This document shows, piece by piece, positions 41,828 through 50,721 of a stretch of DNA of 64,000 nucleotides. Source of the stretch: Maccoyibacter sp900556645 (GTDB lineage: Bacteria; Bacillota; Clostridia; Lachnospirales; Lachnospiraceae); NCBI GenBank assembly GCA_958349535.1, contig CATWDJ010000007.1, forward strand, positions 46,083 to 110,082. The letters are read 5' to 3'. The notes under the pieces are model-generated. The model did no database searches and was not told the DNA's origin. It saw only the letters and a program-made list of their open reading frames with translations. The translations under genes were made by a program, and so were the position numbers. The stretch's first letter is position 1; each line of letters starts with the position of its first letter.

Positions 41828-42574
41828 TTATGCCGCCATCTTGGATTCAATGCTGATATCATCAAAAATGCGGTCCTGTGTAATATTTATTTTTCCAAGC
41901 TTCATCAGCTCTAAAATTGCAAGGAAATTTACAATAATCTCCATCTTGCTGCTCTTGGTTTCCAACAGGTTTCGGAAACTAAAGCGTTTATGTGTTCTGG
42001 CATAGTCTTCTAAGTGTGCCATGGTATCTGCTAAGGATACCTCCTCTTTTTCGATTTTTCCGAATTTGGAACGAACCGGGTCAATCTTATCTACCTGTCG
42101 TTTCATCATGGATTGAAAAATCTCATTCAACTTGGCAAGAGTGTTATCCGCCACCAATTCTTCCATATCTATGGGTTCTTCATAGGCTGCCACTTCATCG
42201 GGAATACTAGGCTCCCGGAAAAGTACCTTTCCTGCATCCATCTGTCTGTCTTTTAATTCATAAGAGATACATTTGTACATCTTATATTCCAAAAGCTGCT
42301 GTACCAGTTCGGCTCTCGGATCTTCCTCTTCCTCCTCCGTCTCCTGTTTCGGAAGAAGCATCTTGGACTTGATATCCAAAAGAGTGGCTGCCATAACCAG
42401 AAACTCGCTGACCACATTCAAATCATGTCTTTGCATTTCCCGGATATATTCCATATACTGTCTGGTAATCTCTACGATAGGAATATCATAAATATTCACT
42501 TTATTCTTTTCCAACAGATGTAAAAGCAAATCCAAAGGACCCTCAAACACCTGCAACTTTACTGTCATTTCCAT
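41828..42574 (-). CDS. scpA: Segregation and condensation protein A
   Basis: 248 residues. Kleisin that bridges the SMC heads. The N-terminal block VFEGPLDLLLHLLEKNKVNIYDIPI (residues about 9-33) is diagnostic, followed by EFLVMAATLLDIKSKMLLP. The middle is acidic and variable, and the C-terminal winged helix (VNFLAILELMKLGKINITQD, about 212-231) contacts the SMC head. Own promoter at 42634-42662 with a leader of about 55 nt. Followed by scpB. Confidence 0.96.
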   Translation of the reverse strand: MEMTVKLQVFEGPLDLLLHLLEKNKVNIYDIPIVEITRQYMEYIREMQRHDLNVVSEFLVMAATLLDIKSKMLLPKQETEEEEEDPRAELVQQLLEYKMYKCISYELKDRQMDAGKVLFREPSIPDEVAAYEEPIDMEELVADNTLAKLNEIFQSMMKRQVDKIDPVRSKFGKIEKEEVSLADTMAHLEDYARTHKRFSFRNLLETKSSKMEIIVNFLAILELMKLGKINITQDRIFDDISIESKMAA

Positions 42575-42633
42575 ATATTCCTGTATCTTCCTGCCTTTTG
42601 GGCAGAAAACTCCCTATGCATAAATATGTTAGT

Positions 42634-42662
42634 ATTTTACATGATGTAGTGGGAAATTTCAA
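42634..42662 (-). promoter_or_regulatory. Sigma-A promoter for scpAB
   Basis: Minus strand -35 TTGAAA (42657-42662), 17-nt spacer, -10 TAAAAT (42634-42639). A small hairpin (CTGCC/GGCAG) lies in the leader near 42590-42606. Confidence 0.75.
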
Positions 42663-42708
42663 GCATATTTACTACATTTTGTGTTTTCTTTGCACTTTTG
42701 AAATTCTG

Positions 42709-43557
42709 TCAATTTATTTCCAACAGTAACACCTCTGCCCGATTCAATATACGGATATGAAAAGTGTGGGTTCCCAATCCCTTACTTACATAAATCTTTT
42801 TTCCGAAAACTTCGTAGGCTCCGCCGTCATATTTAGGAAACAATAAAAGCTGTGGGGACAGAATACTTCCGATTTTCGGAAAACGCACCAATCCTCCGTG
42901 GGTATGCCCACAGACCGTAATATCTGCTCCCCACCGGGCGTATTCCTTGGCATACATAGGATTGTGTGCCATAAGGATTTGCAGATACTTTTCCTCCGGC
43001 TCTCCCAATGCCTCCTGCATAAATCCCTCCGGCAGCAGAACCCGTTCTCCTTTTGTGTAGCATTTCAGCGGAATTTCCAATCCGCTCAGAGCAATCTTTT
43101 CTCCTTTTACTTCTATCAGCTCTGTTTCATTTCTCAAAAAATGCACACCCAGTCTGCGTACCTTTTCCTCATATTCCAAATAAGCCCCGGTCTGTCTCAC
43201 CGTAACCTTACTGACACGGCTTTCATGGTTTCCGTAAGAGAAGTAAACCGGTGCGATTTTTACCAGTTCCTCAAAGGCATGGTATGCCACCGGAAAAGTC
43301 TCCGTATATTTGCTGATAATCATATCTCCCGGTACCAGAATCAGATCCGGCTTTTCTGCTTTGATTCTCTGAAACAAACTATCATTCTTATTTCCATACT
43401 CATGGGCATGAAGGTCTGCCACCACTGCAATCTTCAGATGTCCTTTAATTTTCGGACTTTTACTTCTGTAAGTTGTAATATTAAATTTTTCTAATTCCCA
43501 TTTTTGCCACAGCAGATAGCCTGCCGCAGCCAAACATAAACCTTTTATTTTTTTCAT
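42709..43557 (-). CDS. Metallophosphoesterase (YkuE-like)
   Basis: 282 residues from the ATG at 43557; the longer ORF adds 13 residues without a ribosome site, and the site for this ATG is also weak. Residues 1-20 are hydrophobic and may be an uncleaved anchor or signal. The calcineurin-like metal motifs are in order: DLHAHEYG, VPGDMII, YGNHESR, and GHTHGG, which bind two metal ions. Members hydrolyse phosphomonoesters or act on UDP-linked lipids, and YkuE is secreted by Tat in Bacillus. Here no twin arginine is seen. The substrate is unknown. Divergent from the carboxypeptidase at 43657. Confidence 0.88.
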   Translation of the reverse strand: MKKIKGLCLAAAGYLLWQKWELEKFNITTYRSKSPKIKGHLKIAVVADLHAHEYGNKNDSLFQRIKAEKPDLILVPGDMIISKYTETFPVAYHAFEELVKIAPVYFSYGNHESRVSKVTVRQTGAYLEYEEKVRRLGVHFLRNETELIEVKGEKIALSGLEIPLKCYTKGERVLLPEGFMQEALGEPEEKYLQILMAHNPMYAKEYARWGADITVCGHTHGGLVRFPKIGSILSPQLLLFPKYDGGAYEVFGKKIYVSKGLGTHTFHIRILNRAEVLLLEIN

Positions 43558-43656
43558 AGACACAGCATACCACATTCTCGGAAAAATTCCCAGCATCAGG
43601 CATATTTTACCGTTTCTCCTATTAAACTAGAACAGATAATCTTTCAGGAGTATGGT

Positions 43657-44883
43657 ATGAAAAAATTCCTTTCTTTTTTTATTGCATCGCAGTTAGCCTT
43701 TTCTCCTGCCTTGCTCTTAGATGCCTCTGGGGCGGCACCGCAGATTACATATGAAGCAGAAACACGGGAGGAAGATACCGCTTCTTCCTCTGATAAGAAA
43801 AGCGACGGTCCTCAGGTTTCTGCTCCCAGTGTGGTTTTGATGGAAGCAAAAAGCGGAACCGTCATCTATGAAAAGGACTCGGACACCTCCCGACATCCTG
43901 CCAGCATTACCAAAATCATGACTATGATTTTAATTTTTGATGCACTGGATGAGGGAAAAATCAAATTGGACGATATGGTAACGGTCTCCGACTATGCCGC
44001 CAGCATGGGTGGTTCTCAGGTGTTTTTAGAACCGGGAGAAACCCAGACCGTGGAGACCATGTTAAAATGTATTTCCGTTGCCAGTGCCAACGATGCCTGC
44101 GTTGCCATGGCAGAACACATTGCCGGCTCCGAGGAAGAATTTGTTGCCAAAATGAACGAGCGGGCAGCATCGCTGGGCATGAAAAACACCACCTTTGTAA
44201 ACTGCTGTGGTCTGGATGTGGATGGGCATATGACCACCGCCTATGACATTGCCCTAATGTCCCGGGAACTGCTTACCAAATATCCGCAGATTCACGACTA
44301 CTGTACCATTTGGATGGAAAACATCACCCACGAAACAAAAAAAGGCAGCAAGGAGTTCGGTCTTACCAACACCAACAAGCTCATCCGCCAATATCAGTAT
44401 GCCACCGGATTGAAAACCGGTTCCACCGATGAGGCAAAATTCTGTGTTTCCGCCACGGCAAAAAAAGATAACATGGAACTGATTGCCGTGGTTATGGCGG
44501 CACCGGATTCCAAAACCCGTTTTCAGGATGCCACTACCCTTTTAAATTACGGTTTTGCTAAGTGTCAGCTTTTTACCGACAAAAATAAGGATTCCCTGAA
44601 AAATTTAAAGGTAACCGGCGGAGTCAGCGACACGGTACCCATCACTTACAAATCCTCTTTTGAATATGTGGATACCAAGGGAAGTGATTTAAATTCTATC
44701 AAAAAGAAGGTATCTCTTCCAAAATCCATAGATGCTCCGTTAAAAAAAGGGGACTCTGTGGGAAAAGTAACCTATTCACTGGATGGAAAGACCATCGGCG
44801 AAGTTCCCATCATCTGTACCAAGGAGGTGAAAAAAGCCACCTTCAAGCACTATTTCTTCCGTCTGTTTTCGGAATATTTCTAA
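43657..44883 (+). CDS. D-alanyl-D-alanine carboxypeptidase (S11), second copy
   Basis: 408 residues, secreted (signal peptide about 1-25). Active-site motifs SITK (83-86), SAN (143-145) and KTG (253-255) are intact, so it is probably active on peptidoglycan stem peptides. The second domain ends in a basic, aromatic helix (KKATFKHYFFRLFSEYF) that fits a membrane-associating amphipathic anchor, unlike the paralogue at 36371. A Ser/Asp-rich stretch after the signal peptide (about 38-52) is low complexity. CAGGAG lies 6 nt upstream of the ATG. Copies in spore formers often divide vegetative and sporulation (DacF) roles; which is which cannot be told here. Confidence 0.94.
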   Translation: MKKFLSFFIASQLAFSPALLLDASGAAPQITYEAETREEDTASSSDKKSDGPQVSAPSVVLMEAKSGTVIYEKDSDTSRHPASITKIMTMILIFDALDEGKIKLDDMVTVSDYAASMGGSQVFLEPGETQTVETMLKCISVASANDACVAMAEHIAGSEEEFVAKMNERAASLGMKNTTFVNCCGLDVDGHMTTAYDIALMSRELLTKYPQIHDYCTIWMENITHETKKGSKEFGLTNTNKLIRQYQYATGLKTGSTDEAKFCVSATAKKDNMELIAVVMAAPDSKTRFQDATTLLNYGFAKCQLFTDKNKDSLKNLKVTGGVSDTVPITYKSSFEYVDTKGSDLNSIKKKVSLPKSIDAPLKKGDSVGKVTYSLDGKTIGEVPIICTKEVKKATFKHYFFRLFSEYF

Positions 44884-44897
44884 TTTATAACTTATAA

Positions 44898-44945
44898 CAA
44901 AAAACTGTGGTATTGTGATTCCTGTTCTCAATACCACAGCTTTTT
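44898..44945. terminator. Bidirectional terminator between the carboxypeptidase gene and aroK
   Basis: Arms 44905-44915 and 44929-44939 pair perfectly over 11 bases with a 13-nt loop, with a T-run after each strand's hairpin. It closes both convergent genes. Confidence 0.88.
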
Positions 44946-45447
44946 ATTGGATTCTTTTTAATATTTCTTTGGCTGCTTCCTGAATACCCAGATTAGAGGT
45001 ATCTACGGTAATATCCGCATATTTTTCATAAAGACTTGTCCGCTCCTCATATAATTCCTTTAAGGTCTCTCCCTGCCGCAGTACAACTCCCCGCTGATTC
45101 AGGTTCCCCAACCTCCATTCTAATTCCTCATAGGGTAGCTTAAGATAGACAATTTGGGAAATCTCTCCCAAATGCTCCATGGCATTTTCCGCATAGACCA
45201 CACTTCCTCCTGTGGCTATCACAGTCCGCCGAACCTCCAGTCCGGCGTTGACTCTTCCTTCAATTTCCAAAAAGCCTTCCCTTCCGTATTCTTCTATTAA
45301 CTGGTGCAACAGCTTTCCGGTCTCCTCCTGAATTACCAAATCGGAATCCAGAAAACGATATCCTGCCATCTTGGCAAGTACTACACCAACGGTACTTTTT
45401 CCCGCACCGGGCATTCCTATTAATGTAATGTTTTCTTTCTTCATCAT
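44944..45447 (-). CDS. aroK: Shikimate kinase
   Basis: 167 residues. Phosphorylates shikimate at the 3-hydroxyl in aromatic amino acid synthesis. The P-loop GMPGAGKST is at 11-19, followed by DSDLVIQEETGK (about 35-46, substrate-binding Asp) and ATGGSVVY (about 78-85, the GG motif). The lid arginine region is RGVVLRQGETLKELYEER. It lies 6 nt after the cardiolipin synthase gene and no other aro gene is nearby. The length fits the small stand-alone form. Confidence 0.93.
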   Translation of the reverse strand: MMKKENITLIGMPGAGKSTVGVVLAKMAGYRFLDSDLVIQEETGKLLHQLIEEYGREGFLEIEGRVNAGLEVRRTVIATGGSVVYAENAMEHLGEISQIVYLKLPYEELEWRLGNLNQRGVVLRQGETLKELYEERTSLYEKYADITVDTSNLGIQEAAKEILKRIQ

Positions 45448-45453
45448 TCCCTC

Positions 45454-46989
45454 TTACAGCAACGGTGCCAACAACCGCAATACACATTGCAACACCTTAA
45501 TAAACCAGAAGCGGTTCTCACAAAATTCCAATGTCATTCTTTCAGACCTGTCAATGGTGGTTAAGGCATCTTCCTTTACCTGCATCACTGCCTTGGATTC
45601 ATAGAGAAAAATACCACATTCATAGTGAAGATACAGGCTTCTGTAATCCAGATTGATACTTCCTACGGTGGCAATCTCGTCATCACACACAAAGCACTTG
45701 GCATGGATAAATCCTTCTTTGAACTGATAAATCTTTACCTTTGCCTTTATCAGCTCCTGATAATAGGACTGGGTCAGCAGAAATACCATCTTTTTATCCG
45801 GTATTCCCGGTGTGACAATCCTTACATCCACCCCGGATTTTGCCGCATTGCAAAGTGCGGATATCATCTCTTCATCAATAATCAGATACGGGGTAAAAAT
45901 ATAGACATAGTCTTTGGCATGATTGATGATATTCAGATAGATATTCTCCGCCTGATTCTCATGGTCCACCGGGGAATCCGCATATGGCTGTACATATCCG
46001 TCAGATTCATACAATCGGTCCCATCGGATATCCGGCTGGTATGCCAGATAATCTTCGGTGGTTCTTGCGGCAAAATTCCACATTTTTAAAAACATTGCCG
46101 TAAAGCTCCAGACCGCTTTTCCCTCGATACGGATACCCGTATCCTTCCAATAGCCAAAACGCTGAATCTCATTGATGTATTCGTCGGCAATGTTGATGCC
46201 TCCGGTAAACGCCACTTTGCCATCCACCACCAGAATTTTTCTGTGATCCCGGTTATTCATAATAATAGACATCATAGGACGGAAAGGATTAAAGGCAATG
46301 CATTTGATACCGATGGCTTCCATCTCTTTGTAATACTTAGACGGAAGGGTATTGACGCAGCCCACATCATCATACATCAGACGTACTTCCACGCCCTCTT
46401 CTACCTTCTGTTTTAACACTTCCATCAACTGCTCTAGCATTTTTCCTTCATTCAAGATGAAGTATTCCAAAAAAATAAACTTTTCTGCTCCCCGGATTGC
46501 CTCCAGCATTGCCGGAAAAAGTTCCTCACCCGATGGGTAATATTCTGTTTTGGTATGCTTATAAATAGGATACCCTGCCCACTCTTTGATATAACGGACT
46601 TGATTATATACTCTTTTATCCTTTTCCAGAATTTCTTCTTCCGCTGTTTCGTCCCCCGTCAAAAAGGGGTCCACTTCTTCGTTGACCCGCTCCAGACGCT
46701 CTTCTGTCTTTTTTGTAAGATTTGCTCTTCCGAAAATGAAATAAAGTGCAACTCCGAAAATAGGTACTGCAAGAATAAGAAAGACCCAAGACATTCTGCC
46801 GGCAGCATTTCCATCCTTATCGGATATAATCACAGCCAGCAAAATAGCAATGGCACTAAAAGCTATATTAATAAAAGTATATTGCAGACTGAATTTGTAT
46901 AAAACCAATGCCAGCCAAGAAAACTGTATCACAATAGCCAACACAATCAATACCAATCTGCTGAATATCATGTTTCCTATTTTTTTCAT
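45454..46989 (-). CDS. cls: Cardiolipin synthase
   Basis: 511 residues. Condenses two phosphatidylglycerols into cardiolipin and glycerol at the membrane. Two membrane helices (about 10-30 and 38-58) and a third near 66-88 precede the catalytic part. Two phospholipase-D motifs are complete: HRKILVVDG near 249 and HAKCFVCDD near 425, each with the H-x-K-x4-D pattern. The order and spacing match bacterial ClsA-type enzymes. aroK follows closely; upstream is the subtilase gene with a 57-nt gap. Confidence 0.95.
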   Translation of the reverse strand: MKKIGNMIFSRLVLIVLAIVIQFSWLALVLYKFSLQYTFINIAFSAIAILLAVIISDKDGNAAGRMSWVFLILAVPIFGVALYFIFGRANLTKKTEERLERVNEEVDPFLTGDETAEEEILEKDKRVYNQVRYIKEWAGYPIYKHTKTEYYPSGEELFPAMLEAIRGAEKFIFLEYFILNEGKMLEQLMEVLKQKVEEGVEVRLMYDDVGCVNTLPSKYYKEMEAIGIKCIAFNPFRPMMSIIMNNRDHRKILVVDGKVAFTGGINIADEYINEIQRFGYWKDTGIRIEGKAVWSFTAMFLKMWNFAARTTEDYLAYQPDIRWDRLYESDGYVQPYADSPVDHENQAENIYLNIINHAKDYVYIFTPYLIIDEEMISALCNAAKSGVDVRIVTPGIPDKKMVFLLTQSYYQELIKAKVKIYQFKEGFIHAKCFVCDDEIATVGSINLDYRSLYLHYECGIFLYESKAVMQVKEDALTTIDRSERMTLEFCENRFWFIKVLQCVLRLLAPLL

Positions 46990-47046
46990 GTTCTCACCTA
47001 CTCTTTTGCAACTTCTATTTTACAATAGTACCTCAAATAAATCAAA

Positions 47047-47937
47047 TTACTTCATTAGCTTTATCAAATCCAGACACCCCCATACATGCTGTTCTCTGCT
47101 GTCACAGCTTCGGTTTGCGGTCTGATATAATTTTAGTTTCACCTCTTTTGGGGTCATCTCCGGATATTTTGACAACAGCAATGCAATGGCACCGGAGACA
47201 ATAGGCGTTGCCATAGAAGTGCCGCTTTTGGTAGTATAGGCATTCTCCCGCAAATCACAGCTTGTAATCCGAGTGCCGGGAGCCAGAATCTCCGGCTTTA
47301 TGACACAACTGTCCGTAGGTCCTCTTCCGCTGTATCCTCTCCGCAGCCCTTGGGAACGGATACCTGCCTCCTCGTCATCACTGCTTCCCACGGTAATGAT
47401 ACTACGACAGATTCCGGGAATGGTTACGGAATTAGCCACCGGTCCGTTGTTTCCCGCTGCCGCCACTACCACAATACCTTCCTCCCAGACCTGTTCTACC
47501 AATTTAATCAATTCCACCTGTTCTTCTTCTCTCGCATTTTTTAACATTCCCACAGATATATTTAATATGCGAATCTGATACTTTTCTTTTTTCTCCAGCA
47601 TCCAGAAAATTGCCTGTCTGACCTGCTCCGTATTGCCGCCGCCTTTGTGATCCAACACCTTGATGGGCAGCAGTCTGCATCCCGGAGCCATTCCCGTATA
47701 GGTTCCTCCGCTGGCATAGCCATTTCCTCCGATAATCCCTGATACATGGGTTCCATGGCCATTGTCATCATAACACTCCTCACGCTCTCCCACCACGTCA
47801 TAAAAATCCAGAATACGATTTCTCAAATCCCTGTGGGGAAACAGCCCGGTATCCATAACAGCTACCGTAATTCCTTTTCCGATGTATCCCCGTTTATGCA
47901 CATAGGGGGTATTCAAAACTTCCTTTATCCTGTCCAT
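47047..47937 (-). CDS. Intracellular-type S8 subtilisin-like serine protease
   Basis: 296 residues from the ATG at 47937, with GGGAG 6 nt upstream. A longer frame would run through the pnp terminator and was rejected. The catalytic triad is intact: Asp29 in VAVMDTG, His61 in GHGTHVSGI, Ser241 in GTSMATPIVSG, with the oxyanion Asn in AAAGNNGPV near 163. There is no signal peptide and no propeptide, so it is probably cytosolic, like the intracellular subtilisins. Internal stretches HKGGGNTEQVRQA and RSQGLRRGYSGRGPT are typical. It lies between pnp and cls. Confidence 0.93.
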   Translation of the reverse strand: MDRIKEVLNTPYVHKRGYIGKGITVAVMDTGLFPHRDLRNRILDFYDVVGEREECYDDNGHGTHVSGIIGGNGYASGGTYTGMAPGCRLLPIKVLDHKGGGNTEQVRQAIFWMLEKKEKYQIRILNISVGMLKNAREEEQVELIKLVEQVWEEGIVVVAAAGNNGPVANSVTIPGICRSIITVGSSDDEEAGIRSQGLRRGYSGRGPTDSCVIKPEILAPGTRITSCDLRENAYTTKSGTSMATPIVSGAIALLLSKYPEMTPKEVKLKLYQTANRSCDSREQHVWGCLDLIKLMK

Positions 47938-47966
47938 GCAATACTCCCTTTTTCTTTTAGAGTATG

Positions 47967-48006
47967 CAAAAAAGGCTGTCTCGGAAACCTTCTCCGAAAA
48001 CAGCCT
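47967..48006 (-). terminator. Intrinsic terminator after pnp
   Basis: Arms 47973-47979 and 48000-48006 pair (AGGCTGT with ACAGCCT), extended by TCGG/CCGA inside, and a run of six T follows on the minus strand. It lies 18 nt after the pnp stop and 30 nt before the protease start. Confidence 0.82.
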
Positions 48007-48024
48007 CTGCCAAACAGGCAACGT

Positions 48025-50118
48025 TTATTTTGCGTCTGCCGGTACATCCTTGATGGAGAAGCTCATTCTTCCCATCTTATCTTTACCTAAGCAGATTACT
48101 GTTACTTTGTCACCCAAGGTCAGAACATCCTCTACGTGATTGATTCTCTCCTTGGCAATCTTAGAAATGTGAACCATTCCCTCTTTGCCCGGTGCAAATT
48201 CTACGAATGCACCAAACTCTTTGATACTGATTACCGTACCCTTGAAAATCTGTCCGGCTTCAAAATCCGTGGTGATAATCTGAATCATCTCTACGGCTTT
48301 GTTCATTGCCTCTGCATCTACGCCACAGACAGATACGGCACCGTCATCGGTAATGTCAATCTTAACACCGGTTCTCTCGATAATCTCGTTGATGGTCTTT
48401 CCTCTCTGACCTACTACATCACCAATCTTAGCCGGGTCAATCTGAATCTGGATAATCTTCGGTGCATATGGTCCAACCTCTTTTCTAGGCTCTGCAATGG
48501 CACCCTTCATAACATCCATGATTACCAGTCTTGCCTCTCTGGTTCTGCGGATAGCTTCCTCTACGATTGGTCTGGTTAATCCGTGAATCTTGATATCCAT
48601 CTGAATTGCTGTGATACCCTCTGTGGTTCCGGTTACCTTAAAGTCCATATCTCCAAAGAAATCCTCTAAGCCCTGAATATCGGTAAGTACGATATAATCA
48701 TCATCGGTGTCTCCGGTTACAAGACCACAGGAAATACCTGCTACCATTTTCTTAATCGGTACACCTGCCGCCATCAGGGACATACAGGATGCACAGGTAG
48801 AAGCCATGGAAGTAGAACCGTTGGACTCAAAGGTCTCGGATACGGCACGGATTGCATATGGGAATTCTTCTACGCTTGGCAATACAGGCATCAAAGCTCT
48901 CTCTGCCAATGCTCCGTGACCAATCTCACGACGTCCCGGTCCTCTGCTCGGCTTGGTCTCACCTACAGAATAGGATGGGAAATTGTAATGGTGCATATAT
49001 CTCTTGGATACTTCATTTTCATCTAATCCGTCAATTCTCTGAACCTCAGATAACGGTGCTAAGGTTACCACATCGCAAATCTGAGTTTGTCCACGGGTAA
49101 ACATGGCAGAACCGTGAACTCTCGGAATCAAGTCTACCTCTGCTGCCAGCGGACGAATCTGGTCAATGGCACGTCCGTCCGGACGTTTGTGGTCTTTTAA
49201 AATCATCTTGCGGACGGTCTTCTTCTGATACTGGTAAATTGCTTCACCTAAAATTTCCAGCCACTCTTCGTTCTCCGCAAATGCCTCTTCTAATTTCTCG
49301 GTAATCTGACGAATATTCTCTTCACGAACCTGTTTCTCGTCGGTAAATACCGCTTCCTCCATCTCTGCCGGAGGTACAATCTCTTTGATAGCCGCAAACA
49401 TTTCCTCTGGAATTGCACAGCTTGTATACTCATGTTTTGGTTTTCCAACCTCTGCTACGATTTCATCGATGAATTTGATGATAGTCTGGTTTACATCATG
49501 TGCCAGATAGATAGCCTCTATCATTTTTGCCTCAGGAATCTCATTGGCTCCTGCTTCAATCATAATTACCTTTTCTCTGGTGGAAGCTACGGTTAAATTT
49601 AAATCTCCCTCTTTCCACTGTGCCTGTGAAGGATTGATTACGAACTCGCCGTCAATCATTCCCACCTGTGTCATAGCACATGGTCCGTCAAAAGGAATGT
49701 CTGAAATACAGGTTGCGATTGCGGCACCCAGCATACCTACGATTTCCGGTCTGCACTCCGGGTCTACACTCATAACCATATTGTTTAAGGTTACGTCGTT
49801 TCTGTAATCCTTCGGGAACAACGGACGCATTGGTCTGTCGATAACACGGGAAGTCAGGATTGCATTCTCAGATGCCTTTCCCTCTCTCTTGTTAAATCCT
49901 CCCGGAATCTTTCCTACGGAATATAATTTCTCTTCAAATTCTACGCTGAGAGGGAAAAAGTCAATTCCTTCTCTTGGCTTATCGGAAGCTGTTGCAGTGG
50001 ACAATACTGTGGTCTCACCGTATTTCATAAATGCTGCTCCGTTTGCCTGTTTTGCCACCTTGCCCACTTCTACGGTTAAGGCTCTGCCGGCAAGTTCCAT
50101 ACTAAATGTCTTTACCAT
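48025..50118 (-). CDS. pnp: Polynucleotide phosphorylase
   Basis: 697 residues, full length. Phosphorolytic 3'-5' exoribonuclease that degrades mRNA. Two RNase PH domains (about 1-210 and 305-530) surround an alpha-helical linker. The phosphate and catalytic region SNGSTSMASTCASCMSLM and SCGLVTGDTDDDYIVL (aspartates of the active site) is intact. A KH domain (about 555-610, VGQRGKTINEIIERTGV) and a C-terminal S1 domain (about 622-690, SIKEFGAFVEFAPGKEGMVHIS) complete it. GGAG is upstream of the ATG. It follows rpsO, the usual order, after a terminator and a second hairpin. Confidence 0.98.
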   Translation of the reverse strand: MVKTFSMELAGRALTVEVGKVAKQANGAAFMKYGETTVLSTATASDKPREGIDFFPLSVEFEEKLYSVGKIPGGFNKREGKASENAILTSRVIDRPMRPLFPKDYRNDVTLNNMVMSVDPECRPEIVGMLGAAIATCISDIPFDGPCAMTQVGMIDGEFVINPSQAQWKEGDLNLTVASTREKVIMIEAGANEIPEAKMIEAIYLAHDVNQTIIKFIDEIVAEVGKPKHEYTSCAIPEEMFAAIKEIVPPAEMEEAVFTDEKQVREENIRQITEKLEEAFAENEEWLEILGEAIYQYQKKTVRKMILKDHKRPDGRAIDQIRPLAAEVDLIPRVHGSAMFTRGQTQICDVVTLAPLSEVQRIDGLDENEVSKRYMHHYNFPSYSVGETKPSRGPGRREIGHGALAERALMPVLPSVEEFPYAIRAVSETFESNGSTSMASTCASCMSLMAAGVPIKKMVAGISCGLVTGDTDDDYIVLTDIQGLEDFFGDMDFKVTGTTEGITAIQMDIKIHGLTRPIVEEAIRRTREARLVIMDVMKGAIAEPRKEVGPYAPKIIQIQIDPAKIGDVVGQRGKTINEIIERTGVKIDITDDGAVSVCGVDAEAMNKAVEMIQIITTDFEAGQIFKGTVISIKEFGAFVEFAPGKEGMVHISKIAKERINHVEDVLTLGDKVTVICLGKDKMGRMSFSIKDVPADAK

Positions 50119-50180
50119 TTCTCTATCTCCTTTATATACGAAAGCAATGCTTTCTTAGTTATGACAGAAGATACGAAACT

Positions 50181-50214
50181 ACTGAAAAAAGCACCTTCGG
50201 ATGCACTTTTCAGT
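50181..50214 (-). promoter_or_regulatory. Hairpin in the pnp leader
   Basis: Arms 50181-50188 and 50207-50214 pair over eight bases, with GCA/TGC inside, in the 172-nt rpsO-pnp interval. In many bacteria a leader stem-loop lets PNPase control its own mRNA; that role is inferred here by position only. No clear promoter was found between rpsO and pnp. Confidence 0.45.
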
Positions 50215-50251
50215 GGTCTCGTGTTTTCTTCTGCCGGGTTCACAATACGAA

Positions 50252-50278
50252 AAATAGAGCGGAAACTCCGCTCTATTT
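50252..50278 (-). terminator. Intrinsic terminator after rpsO
   Basis: Arms 50252-50263 and 50267-50278 pair perfectly over 12 bases around a 3-nt loop. It begins 12 nt after the rpsO stop; the T-run is short, so read-through to pnp is plausible. Confidence 0.78.
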
Positions 50279-50290
50279 TATAAAATTCAA

Positions 50291-50557
50291 TTACTTTCTG
50301 ATTCCTAAACGCTCGATTAAGGAACGATATCTCTCAATATCCACTTTCTTTAAGTAATCTAATAATCCACGTCTCTGACCTACCATTTTCAGAAGACCTC
50401 TTCTGGAATGATGATCCTTTGGATTCTGTTTTAAATGCTCTGTCAACTCTTCAATTCTTGCAGTTAAAATTGCTACCTGTACCTCTGGTGAACCAGTGTC
50501 ATTCTGTCCTCTTCCATACTCTGCAATAATTGCCTGTTTCTTTTCTTTTGCTATCAT
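50291..50557 (-). CDS. rpsO: 30S ribosomal protein S15
   Basis: 88 residues, the standard S15 length. Binds the three-way junction of 16S rRNA helices 20-22 early in assembly of the small subunit. The blocks DTGSPEVQVAILTARIEELTEHLK and HHSRRGLLKMVGQRRGLLDYL are the family signature. The ATG at 50557 has AAGGAGG about 7 nt upstream; a start six codons earlier is part of the ribosome site. Own promoter with an approximately 95-nt leader that could be the S15 autoregulatory site; see the separate entries. Confidence 0.98.
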   Translation of the reverse strand: MIAKEKKQAIIAEYGRGQNDTGSPEVQVAILTARIEELTEHLKQNPKDHHSRRGLLKMVGQRRGLLDYLKKVDIERYRSLIERLGIRK

Positions 50558-50650
50558 ATTAGCATCCTCCTTCAAATATAATCGCCCGAATTGTATGATA
50601 CTCAGTAAAAGGTCGGAGTGTCCATCTACCGAATATGGGCTAAATTTTCA

Positions 50651-50674
50651 TACCTATGCATTATATCATAGGTA
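50651..50674. promoter_or_regulatory. Dyad symmetrical about the rpsO -10 box
   Basis: Perfect 8-bp arms TACCTATG (50651-50658) and CATAGGTA (50667-50674) with an 8-nt centre that contains the -10 box. This is placed as an operator would be. The regulator is unknown; ribosomal protein genes are seldom controlled this way, so chance is possible. Confidence 0.4.
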
Positions 50675-50688
50675 CAAATTATTGTAAA
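50660..50688 (-). promoter_or_regulatory. Sigma-A promoter of rpsO
   Basis: Minus strand -35 TTTACA (50683-50688), 17-nt spacer, -10 TATAAT (50660-50665). The leader runs about 95 nt to the rpsO ATG. I could not fold it reliably by eye into a known S15-binding structure. Confidence 0.8.
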
Positions 50689-50721
50689 CCATTTTCCCTC
50701 AAAAAATTCTGCTCAAAAGCT

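Noticed and set aside
47938..48021. 28-codon upstream extension of the subtilase
   Set aside because: It covers the pnp terminator; the internal ATG has its own ribosome site.
50558..50659. Known S15-binding leader structure upstream of rpsO
   Set aside because: A leader of suitable length exists, but I could not fold it to a described S15 site by eye.
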